A DNA stretch of 5,667 nucleotides from Anaerofilum sp. Its GTDB lineage: Bacteria > Bacillota > Clostridia > Oscillospirales > Ruminococcaceae. Positions 1 through 5,667 of this stretch are shown piece after piece. The notes under the pieces were generated by a model that saw nothing but the letters and a program-made list of their open reading frames with translations, was not told the DNA's origin and ran no database searches. Each line of letters begins with the position of its first letter. Positions within the stretch are counted from its first letter, which is position 1. Made by a program: the position numbers and the translations under genes. The stretch spans positions 1 through 5,667 of the forward strand of contig JAHHUF010000109.1 of assembly GCA_020024115.1 (NCBI GenBank), written 5' to 3'.

Positions 1-519
1 GCATGGGACTATGATAAAATCCGCAATTTTATCTTTAGGCATCTTTCAGCAAAACAAAAACAGCTTTTGCTGGATATGCGTCATCGGATTTTTGTATCCT
101 TTGGAAAAACCCTTAAAGCAACGATTATTTTATGCGCAATTACCTTTATTGAGTTGTTGATTGGGCTGAGCCTTTTGCGTGTAAAACATCCCATTCAAGC
201 CGCTTTTTTCATTGCATTGGTGGATATTCTTCCTGTTTTTGGCTGTGGAACCATTATGATTCCGTGGGGATTGATTCAATTGATTTCTCACAACTACCCA
301 TTTGGCTCAGGAATTTTGATTTTGTATGCAATCATCACCTTTATCCGACAAACCATTGAGCCAAAAATTCTGGGCAAACAACTTGGTGTGCATCCATTGG
401 CAATTTTATTTTTCATGTATGTAGGCAGCCAATTGTTTGGACTAACTGGTTTATTATTTGCGCCATTAATTGCTACCATTGCACTGCAGCTTTGGGAAGT
501 ATATCGTTCTCAAACATAA
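1..519 (+). CDS. ytvI: Sporulation integral membrane protein YtvI (AI-2E transporter family), 3' part
   Basis: The reading frame is open from the first base of the window to a TAA at 517-519, so only the last 172 residues are seen and the true start lies upstream. The visible part is very hydrophobic, with membrane segments near residues 39-60, 64-97, 101-117 and 131-168. Two stretches are typical of the YtvI branch of the AI-2E/PerM family: the DILPVFG...IPW segment (residues 75-89) and the IEPKILGKQLGVHP loop (119-132), followed by a Gly-rich last helix pair. YtvI is a polytopic membrane protein linked to sporulation in Bacillota; its transported substrate is not established. Full-length members are about 350-370 residues, so roughly half is missing here because of the window edge, not damage. 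The gene converges with copA and ends 94 bases from it. The family call is firm; the YtvI subgroup is likely. Confidence 0.85.
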   Translation, partial: AWDYDKIRNFIFRHLSAKQKQLLLDMRHRIFVSFGKTLKATIILCAITFIELLIGLSLLRVKHPIQAAFFIALVDILPVFGCGTIMIPWGLIQLISHNYPFGSGILILYAIITFIRQTIEPKILGKQLGVHPLAILFFMYVGSQLFGLTGLLFAPLIATIALQLWEVYRSQT

Positions 520-555
520 TGGGGAATTTATCAATTTTATATCTGTTCAAATACG

Positions 556-595
556 AAAAAGACTCTATTGATGAAACATCAGCAGAGTCTTTTTT
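556..595. terminator. Bidirectional intrinsic terminator between ytvI and copA
   Basis: A perfect 11-base inverted repeat, AAAAAGACTCT (556-566) and AGAGTCTTTTT (584-594), encloses a second 5-bp stem, TGATG/CATCA (569-573 and 577-581), with an AAA loop. The two stems are joined by a 2x2 step (AT opposite GC) that allows one U-G pair on the + strand. The hairpin is therefore nearly continuous over about 18 levels. It is followed by six T on the + strand, and on the - strand by five T. It lies 37 bases after the ytvI stop and 19 bases after the copA stop, so it can end both convergent transcripts. Confidence 0.88.
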
Positions 596-613
596 GTCTA
601 ATAAATCTTATTT

Positions 614-865
614 TCAGCTATTTTTCAGTTCTGCACTGTAACCAGCCTCTTTGATTGCATCAATCAGCTTTGCAACAGTTTCGTTGTCCTTTTGTGCAAC
701 AACACTGGCTGTTTTTTCTTCCAGATTGACGGACACATCTGCATTGCCGCAAACGCTCTGGATGGCTTCTGTCACATGTTCTACACAATGCTGACACATC
801 ATACCCTCAACAGTCAAAACGATTTCTTCTTTGTTTGTTGTTACCTGCATAGTTTTTTCCTCCAT
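614..865 (-). other. CopZ-like C-terminal HMA module with possible internal translation starts
   Basis: Within copA and in its frame, M783 (ATG at 863-865) and M788 (ATG at 848-850) precede the C-terminal HMA domain. The first is preceded by AGAGG with 8 nt spacing (GAGG at 874-877). The second is preceded by GGAGG at 859-863, also with 8 nt spacing. Initiation there would give 83- or 78-residue proteins with the metal site MMCQHC, close to the size of free CopZ chaperones (about 69 residues in Bacillus subtilis). CopZ carries Cu+ to CopA. The motif, spacing and in-frame starts are seen directly; that ribosomes use them is inference. A Glu/Lys-rich linker can produce GAGGA-like sequences by chance, so this is not called as a separate gene. 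Confidence 0.4.
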
Positions 866-3211
866 ACTTTTTTCCTCTTTTTGATTTGGAACAAATGTGC
901 TGAACTGCACTGCAACTTCTGTTTCATCTTGCTGCTGCTCTGTTTTTTTCTCAGTGCCTTTGAACCAATTGAGTCTAAGTGCATTGGATACAACGCAAAC
1001 AGAAGACAGGCTCATGGCTGCTGCACCAAACATGGGATTGAGTGCCAAATGGAACCCATACCAAAATACACCTGCTGCCAAAGGAATCCCTACTGTATTG
1101 TAGAAAAATGCCCAGAACAGATTTTCTTTGATATTGCGAATAACTGATTTAGAAAGCTGTATTGTAGTGACAACATCCCACAAATCGCTTTTCATCAATA
1201 CAACATCTGCTGACTCAATGGCAACATCTGTTCCAGCACCAATGGCGATGCCAACATCTGCACGCACCAAAGCGGGTGCATCGTTAATACCATCGCCTAC
1301 CATTGCAACTTTTTTGCTTTGTTCTTGCAGTTGACGGACCATTTCCTCTTTATCCTGCGGCAAAACTTCGGCTTTGACATGAGGAATATCCAATTGCTTT
1401 TGAATTGCCTGTGCAGTGCGAGCATTGTCACCCGTCAGCATCCAAACATCAATACCCATTTCTTTTAGTTTGCTGATTGCTTCTTTGCTTGTTGGCTTTA
1501 CAACATCAGCCACCGCAATAATACCTGCTAACTTGCCTGCTTTTGCAAAATAGAGGGGTGTCTTTCCTTGCAAAGAGAGTTCTTCAGCAACTTTTTCAAC
1601 AGCAGTAATATCTACATTCTGTTCATTCATTAAACGCTGATTGCCTGCCATCCACGGCTGATTTTCCCAATTTGCCAAAATACCTTTTCCGCTGACTGCT
1701 TCAAAATTTTTTGCAGGAGTAATTTGAATGTTTTTCAATTTGGCATATTCAATAATCGCTTCTGCCAAAGGATGCTCACTGGGCTGTTCCAACCCGGCAG
1801 CGGCACGCAAAAAAGTTTCTTTGTCTTGCCCTTCTTCCAAAATTATATCTGTTACAAAGGGTTTGCCTTGGGTGATTGTACCTGTTTTATCCAAAACGAT
1901 TGTATTGATATGATGTGCATTTTCCAGCGCTTGTGCATCATGGAACAAAATTCCGAACTTTGCACCTCTGCCAGTGCCTACCATAATTGCTACTGGGGTT
2001 GCCAACCCCAAAGCACAAGGGCAAGAAATAACTAAAACAGCAATTGCACGGGAAAGAGCAAACTCAAAAGGCTGCCCTAATGCAAGCCAGATTACAAATG
2101 TCACCGATGCAATGCCAATAACAGCAGGAACAAAAATTCCGCTCACCTTATCTGCCAGCTTTGCAATGGGTGCTTTGCCTGCACCGGCTTGTTTTACCAG
2201 GTCAATAATTTGCGAAAGCGTTGTGTTTTCTCCCACACGCTGTGCTTTAAATAAAAAGGAACCGTTTTTATTGATTGTAGCAGCAATGACTTTATCCCCT
2301 TCATTTTTTTGAACGGGAATACTTTCACCTGTAATTGCAGACTCATCCACAGAAGAAGTGCCTTCAATCACCACACCATCCACCGGAATCCGCATACCTG
2401 GCTTAATCACCACAATATCGTCAACCGCAACTTGCTCAACAGGAATCTCTGTTTCAACACCATCTTTTTGAACCAACGCAGTTTTTGGTGCCAAATCCAG
2501 CAATGCTTGAATTGCTGCACCTGTTTTGCCTTTTGCACGGGCCTCCAAAAACTTACCGAATGTAATCAAGGTGAGAATTGTGCCTGCCGATTCAAAATAC
2601 AAATCCATGTGATATTTATGCACAGTATCCCAATCACCAATACCCATTGCCCAGCCCATACGATACAGAGCAAAAATGCCATAAGCAACGGCTGCCAAAG
2701 AACCAATTGCAATTAAGCTGTCCATATTGGGGTTTTTGTGCAGCAAAGTTTTGAAACCGGTTTGATAATAATGACGATTGATATACATAATAGGAAGTGT
2801 GAGCAAAAACTGAGACAGCGCAAAGGGAATTGCTCCTTCTGTCCCTGACAGAAACGCCGGCAATGGCAGCCCCATCATGTGCCCCATACTAATCCACATG
2901 AGCGGAACCAAAAATACGATTGACAATATCAACCTTTTTTTCATCGCATCAACAGGATTTTCCGATGCAGATTCATCTCCACTTTGCTGTGTTGCCTTTG
3001 CATTAGGCAAAGCTGCATGATAGCCCGCTTTTTCCACCGCATTGATGATTGCCTTACTGTCTGTTTGCGTTGAATCATAGTCAATTTTCATGCTATTGTC
3101 CAACAGATTTACCTCGACTGTTGACACTCCGGACACTTTAGAAACCGCTCGCTCTACGGCTGAACTACAAGCTGCACAAGTCATACCTGTTACTTTGTAT
3201 TGTTCTTTCAT
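614..3211 (-). CDS. copA: Copper-exporting P1B-1-type ATPase with N- and C-terminal HMA domains
   Basis: This 865-residue Cu+ pump uses ATP to move cuprous ions out across the cytoplasmic membrane. Domains in order: an N-terminal HMA domain (about residues 3-70, metal site GMTCAAC with C12 and C15); a first group of membrane helices from about residue 93; the actuator domain with TGES at 294-297; the ion-path CPC at 397-399; phosphorylation site DKTGT at 441-445 (D441); the nucleotide-binding HP at 480-481; the hinge GDGIND at 639-644; and last helices with YN (704-705) and MSLSS (733-737). CPC plus YN plus MxxSS is the Cu+/Ag+ signature. Unusually, a charged linker (about 748-790) leads to a second, CopZ-like HMA domain with GMMCQHC (C806, C809). 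The ATG at 3209-3211 has GAGGAG 8 nt upstream and a near-consensus promoter. The gene appears to be transcribed alone. All catalytic motifs are intact. Copper specificity is inferred from motifs. Confidence 0.96.
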   Translation of the reverse strand: MKEQYKVTGMTCAACSSAVERAVSKVSGVSTVEVNLLDNSMKIDYDSTQTDSKAIINAVEKAGYHAALPNAKATQQSGDESASENPVDAMKKRLILSIVFLVPLMWISMGHMMGLPLPAFLSGTEGAIPFALSQFLLTLPIMYINRHYYQTGFKTLLHKNPNMDSLIAIGSLAAVAYGIFALYRMGWAMGIGDWDTVHKYHMDLYFESAGTILTLITFGKFLEARAKGKTGAAIQALLDLAPKTALVQKDGVETEIPVEQVAVDDIVVIKPGMRIPVDGVVIEGTSSVDESAITGESIPVQKNEGDKVIAATINKNGSFLFKAQRVGENTTLSQIIDLVKQAGAGKAPIAKLADKVSGIFVPAVIGIASVTFVIWLALGQPFEFALSRAIAVLVISCPCALGLATPVAIMVGTGRGAKFGILFHDAQALENAHHINTIVLDKTGTITQGKPFVTDIILEEGQDKETFLRAAAGLEQPSEHPLAEAIIEYAKLKNIQITPAKNFEAVSGKGILANWENQPWMAGNQRLMNEQNVDITAVEKVAEELSLQGKTPLYFAKAGKLAGIIAVADVVKPTSKEAISKLKEMGIDVWMLTGDNARTAQAIQKQLDIPHVKAEVLPQDKEEMVRQLQEQSKKVAMVGDGINDAPALVRADVGIAIGAGTDVAIESADVVLMKSDLWDVVTTIQLSKSVIRNIKENLFWAFFYNTVGIPLAAGVFWYGFHLALNPMFGAAAMSLSSVCVVSNALRLNWFKGTEKKTEQQQDETEVAVQFSTFVPNQKEEKSMEEKTMQVTTNKEEIVLTVEGMMCQHCVEHVTEAIQSVCGNADVSVNLEEKTASVVAQKDNETVAKLIDAIKEAGYSAELKNS

Positions 3212-3219
3212 TCCTGCGT

Positions 3220-3225
3220 CTCCTC
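3220..3225 (-). promoter_or_regulatory. Ribosome binding site of copA
   Basis: On the - strand this reads GAGGAG, 8 nt before the ATG at 3209-3211. It fixes the chosen copA start, which also gives a complete N-terminal HMA domain starting within the first few residues. Confidence 0.85.
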
Positions 3226-3246
3226 ATACCAAATAGTTATAATTTA

Positions 3247-3274
3247 ATTATACCATTCAAGTATAGTTTGTCAA
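3247..3274 (-). promoter_or_regulatory. Near-consensus sigma-A promoter of copA with embedded dyad
   Basis: On the - strand a perfect -35 TTGACA (3269-3274) and a perfect -10 TATAAT (3247-3252) are separated by 16 bases. Transcription should start near 3240, giving a leader of about 29 nt. A hyphenated dyad, TATAC-N7-GTATA (3249-3265), lies over the -10 and the spacer, where a bound repressor would block RNA polymerase. So strong a promoter on a copper pump gene implies repression when copper is low. The dyad lacks the TACANNTGTA core of CopY sites. The 16-base spacer also argues against a MerR/CueR-type promoter, which normally has 19-20 bases. A CsoR-type repressor encoded elsewhere is possible but unproven. 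Confidence 0.85.
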
Positions 3275-3308
3275 GTTCAAATCATTTTAAACAAAAATGA
3301 AAGAATAT

Positions 3309-3328
3309 AAAAAACTCACCTCAGTTTT
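3309..3328 (-). terminator. Weak candidate terminator downstream of the MFS gene
   Basis: Read on the - strand, AAAACT-GAGGTG-AGTTTT forms a 6-bp stem with a 6-nt loop and runs into six T (3309-3314). It lies about 60 bases after the transporter stop and before the copA promoter, the right place to end the transporter transcript. The stem holds a single G-C pair, so it would be inefficient alone, and read-through into copA is possible. Confidence 0.3.
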
Positions 3329-3386
3329 GTTATACTCTTTGTATATTGCATTTAGTTTTATACTTTAAAAAATCCGCTTTGTAGGT

Positions 3387-4616
3387 CTAATAATTATAAT
3401 TGTATACTTTTTTAACATCTTCCTTTCCCTGATACATAACCCACCAACAAAAAAGGATGTTTATACCTGCACATACAATTAAGCAAACCTGTGATGAAAA
3501 AAATTCTCCCATTCCTCCAATCACCAAGCGAAAACCTGCCATGCTCACTGTTGTCAACACACTGAATAATCCATTCAATTTTGCCCGCATATTGTCTGGC
3601 ACATAATTCTGGACACTGCTTTGACGCAAAGTCGCACTGTTAATGCCCAAAAAGCCACATATTGCCCTGTTTACTAACATCAACGGGTAGGGCAACAGCA
3701 ATAGAATCCCATCCATGACAGAATATATCTGGTAGACAAAATAGGCTACACCAAACCGCTTAGATGCAGGAATTTCTATTTTATAATGCACAACTCCGCC
3801 AATACTTCTGCCGATAAATTCTGCAACCGTAAACAACGAATATAGTTCAATTCCTAAACTGGGAGTTGAACGAAACCATGCCATAATCAAAATTGATGTG
3901 CCCATACTAATGCCTTGTGTTACCGGCATATAGGCATAGATACGCTGCAAGCCTTTTTCTTGTTTTAGGTAGCAATAAGCAGTGTTCAAATCCGCAAAAT
4001 ATTCTTTGACCGAAAATTTTTCAGTTTGGTTTGTTTCCACTGTTTCGCAAACATCAATTTGTGTTTCAACCGCACTCGCCACCAGAAGCAAAATTCCTTC
4101 TGCAACGCAAATAAATGCCAAGCCAAACTTACCATATAAAAAAGCAGATGCTGGAGTCATTACAACCATAACAGTGGGATAAATCATTCCTGAAACAGTG
4201 TACCCTTTTTGGGAAAAGCCTTTCGGAATCAAATTGGGATAAAGACTTTGGTATGCCAACTCATATACACTGCTATTGCAGCTAATAACCAGAGAAAATA
4301 TCAAATAAACCATAAAATTAAATGGTGCTTGAAAAAGATATAGTCCAAATAGTAAATATAAAATTCCGCCAAAACAATCCAACCCTACGATGATTGGTTT
4401 TCTTCGGAATCGGTCAACCCAAGGGGCTGCAAACAGTGGCAAAATAATCTGTGGCAGCATGGATAGCGCAGAGAATAACCCCGACAAAAATGTACTTTGG
4501 CTTTGGTCATAGATAACAAAAGAAAATGCAAAATTCATTGCCACACCGCCAATTGCGCTGATAATTGTCCCCACTGTGATAACGGTGAAATTTTTGGTCC
4601 ATAGTGTTGATTTCAC
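3387..4616 (-). CDS. Major facilitator superfamily transporter, 12-helix, substrate unknown
   Basis: A 409-residue integral membrane protein with about 12 hydrophobic segments in two halves. The start LWTKNF...GTIISAIGGVAMNF is typical of clostridial MFS proteins. The loop between helices 2 and 3 carries WVDRFRRKP (residues 66-74), the MFS motif A region. A cytoplasmic stretch of about 40 residues (about 185-228, with FADLNTAYCYLKQEKGL) separates the halves, as in the DHA3-like drug/macrolide efflux group. Export of a small molecule driven by the proton gradient is the likely role; the substrate cannot be read. A TTG at 4644-4646 extends the frame by 10 codons, but I prefer GTG at 4614-4616: it has AAGGGA at a suitable distance and yields the family's usual short N-terminus. 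It follows the TPR gene in the same direction, 166 bases away, with its own promoter, so the two may be linked in function. The stop is TAG, after a Tyr/Asn-rich tail. Confidence 0.85.
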   Translation of the reverse strand: MKSTLWTKNFTVITVGTIISAIGGVAMNFAFSFVIYDQSQSTFLSGLFSALSMLPQIILPLFAAPWVDRFRRKPIIVGLDCFGGILYLLFGLYLFQAPFNFMVYLIFSLVISCNSSVYELAYQSLYPNLIPKGFSQKGYTVSGMIYPTVMVVMTPASAFLYGKFGLAFICVAEGILLLVASAVETQIDVCETVETNQTEKFSVKEYFADLNTAYCYLKQEKGLQRIYAYMPVTQGISMGTSILIMAWFRSTPSLGIELYSLFTVAEFIGRSIGGVVHYKIEIPASKRFGVAYFVYQIYSVMDGILLLLPYPLMLVNRAICGFLGINSATLRQSSVQNYVPDNMRAKLNGLFSVLTTVSMAGFRLVIGGMGEFFSSQVCLIVCAGINILFCWWVMYQGKEDVKKVYNYNY

Positions 4617-4622
4617 AATTGT

Positions 4623-4628
4623 TCCCTT
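4623..4628 (-). promoter_or_regulatory. Ribosome binding site supporting the GTG start of the MFS gene
   Basis: The - strand reads AAGGGA, 6 nt before the GTG at 4614-4616. It is a moderate match to the Shine-Dalgarno consensus, and it lies inside the short extension that a TTG start at 4646 would add. This favours the GTG over the upstream TTG. Confidence 0.6.
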
Positions 4629-4702
4629 CTTTCTCACACAATCCAAATATCGTCAGAAAAAATTTTTGAATTGTATTTCAAATCAATCCGGCCGTTAATA
4701 TC

Positions 4703-4730
4703 ATTATAGCACATAGGGATAAATCAACAA
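4703..4730 (-). promoter_or_regulatory. Extended -10 promoter of the MFS gene
   Basis: The - strand has a perfect -10 TATAAT (4703-4708) preceded by TGC (4709-4711), the extended -10 element. A weak -35, TTGTTG (4725-4730), lies 16 bases upstream. The predicted start near 4696 gives a leader of about 80 nt before the GTG. The promoter sits in the 166-base gap after the TPR gene, so the transporter can be transcribed independently of it. Confidence 0.7.
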
Positions 4731-4782
4731 AAGATACTTATTTTGAGAAAATTTTCAGTATATTTTCACACTTAAACTCATT

Positions 4783-5667
4783 TTAATTAAAAAGATAAGA
4801 AAATTCTTTCAAAAGTGAACTGACTTCTTTGTATTTTCGTTTACTTTCCAAAAATTCAATCAGCCATGCAATTTCAAACCGCAGATACCCTACGGGAGCC
4901 TCTGTTTGCAGTGTATGAATACAATGATTCAACAAGGATTCATATTCTGCAAACTCCAAATAATTGGTGTGCTGCAAGCGAAATTCAACCAGTTTCAGCC
5001 GTTGGAGGGAAATGTTTTTTTTCGGTGTTTGGTCCAGCATTTCAAACCCTTTTTGTACCCACTCCATTGCTTTTTCTTTTTGCTGCATTTTTTCCATACA
5101 AACCGCCATTTTATGGCAAAGATTTCCGTTTTGCATTTGACATTTTTGCAAAATTTCAGATGCTTGCTCAAACTGCCCTCGTTGGAGCAAGGTTGCCCCA
5201 ATGTTGTATTGAATTGTATCAAGATATTCTTTAACCCAAGGCAAGTTCAAATACAACATCATCTTCTCTGCTGCATGGTAGCAGTCCAGTTCGTCTTGCC
5301 ATTGCTGCAATTCTGAATAAGACATTCCCAAAAAAATTTTAATTTTGACCATCAATATAATATTACATTCTTGGCTGCTATATTGAAATCCCTGTTCCAA
5401 CAAGCGGATTGCTGCAACATACTCCCCTTGCCAATTTTTTTGCATCCCTGCTGCTAAAAATGTATACCCACAGGGTATTTGCTGGACTGCTTTTTCTGCT
5501 TGATTGTTGAGAATCAAAAAAAGCCCCTGCTGCTGTTGGTTCATCACACCAAAAAATTCCTCCAAAACTTTTGACAGTTCTGTTTGAAAATAAAAGCATT
5601 GAAATAACAACGCATCTATAAAATACAGACTTTCTTCTAACTGTTTCAGTTCATCCATTGACAATAC
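4783..5667 (-). CDS. TPR-rich protein, probably C-terminal part of an HTH/TPR transcriptional regulator
   Basis: The frame is open to the window edge (the edge codon is GTA), so the start is outside; 294 residues are visible, ending in TAA at 4783-4785. The protein is almost all helical, with paired helices of about 30-40 residues that read as degenerate tetratricopeptide repeats: about residues 66-96 (GYTFLAAGMQKNWQGEYVAA), 103-137, 148-179 (NIGATLLQRGQFEQASEILQ) and 182-212. A further helical pair at 257-291 ends the protein. TPR stacks bind peptides or proteins. No DNA-binding motif, membrane segment or catalytic motif is visible. Bacillota encode many regulators with an N-terminal XRE-type helix-turn-helix followed by such a TPR array, and this fragment fits their C-terminal part; the call rests on that resemblance. 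Its position upstream of the MFS transporter suggests it may control it. A TTG (5662-5664) and an ATG (5656-5658) lie near the edge, but the few bases before them show no ribosome binding site. Confidence 0.6.
   Translation of the reverse strand, partial: VLSMDELKQLEESLYFIDALLFQCFYFQTELSKVLEEFFGVMNQQQQGLFLILNNQAEKAVQQIPCGYTFLAAGMQKNWQGEYVAAIRLLEQGFQYSSQECNIILMVKIKIFLGMSYSELQQWQDELDCYHAAEKMMLYLNLPWVKEYLDTIQYNIGATLLQRGQFEQASEILQKCQMQNGNLCHKMAVCMEKMQQKEKAMEWVQKGFEMLDQTPKKNISLQRLKLVEFRLQHTNYLEFAEYESLLNHCIHTLQTEAPVGYLRFEIAWLIEFLESKRKYKEVSSLLKEFSYLFN

Noticed and set aside
851..873. Runs of six A in the copA linker, considered as a programmed frameshift site like that of E. coli copA
   Set aside because: The A AAA AAG heptamer is not in the phase needed for -1 slippage on zero-frame codons, and the frame continues intact into a complete HMA domain.
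692..1147. Open frame of 151 codons on the + strand
   Set aside because: It lies wholly antisense to the conserved copA C-terminal region, is rich in Cys and Phe as expected from reverse-reading, and has no family resemblance. The shadow frames at 897-1103, 1128-1334, 1724-2035, 1974-2312 and 2309-2716 are rejected for the same reason.
3288..3323. Ten-codon frame starting at GTG after a GAGG-like sequence between the MFS gene and copA, considered as a leader peptide
   Set aside because: The GTG overlaps the ribosome-binding-like bases themselves, so there is no proper spacing, and the frame ends before the copA promoter, so it cannot sit in the copA leader.
4657..4682. Possible attenuator hairpin in the MFS leader: TTTGAA/TTCAAA stem followed by AATTTTTT on the - strand
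   Set aside because: The stem is 6 bp with one G-C pair per strand side and would be barely stable; no competing antiterminator pairing or leader peptide is evident. AT-rich composition explains it.
4781..4792. Perfect 12-base palindrome TTTTAATTAAAA at the TPR gene stop
   Set aside because: It is entirely A/T, has no loop or T-tail suitable for termination, and is expected by chance in such AT-rich DNA.
4866..5316. Overlapping open frames on the + strand (122 and 136 codons) and on the - strand (4995-5222)
   Set aside because: They are out-of-frame or antisense shadows of the TPR protein, whose helical repeat pattern clearly marks the real frame.

Overview
The window looks like a chromosomal stretch of a low-GC, spore-forming member of the Bacillota, most likely Clostridia. 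The reasons are the tail of a YtvI-type sporulation membrane protein, AT-rich intergenic DNA, strong GAGG-type ribosome binding sites, near-consensus sigma-A promoters and use of GTG starts. I cannot name a genus. There is no mobile element, RNA gene or CRISPR array that I can support, and no gene-free stretch longer than about 175 bases.

Layout: the + strand carries only the 3' end of ytvI (1-519). Everything else is on the - strand. Reading in the direction of transcription from the right edge, there is the C-terminal part of a TPR-rich protein, probably a helix-turn-helix/TPR regulator whose DNA-binding end lies outside the window (4783 to beyond 5667). It is followed by a 409-residue major facilitator transporter (3387-4616) with its own extended -10 promoter, and then a copper-exporting P1B-1 ATPase, copA (614-3211), with a near-perfect sigma-A promoter. 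ytvI and copA converge on one symmetric, composite hairpin (556-595) that can terminate transcription in both directions.

Function: CopA pumps Cu+ out of the cytoplasm. It carries one heavy-metal-associated (HMA) domain at the N-terminus and a second, CopZ-like one at the extreme C-terminus, after a charged linker. No copper sensor (CsoR, CopY or CueR) and no separate copZ is present in the window. The linker contains two in-frame ATG codons, each about 8 nt after an AGAGG or GGAGG ribosome-binding sequence. The gene could therefore also yield a free CopZ-sized chaperone by internal initiation. This is the most interesting observation here. The transporter and the TPR protein look like an efflux pump with a neighbouring regulator; their substrate and signal cannot be read from the sequence, and nothing ties them to copper beyond adjacency.
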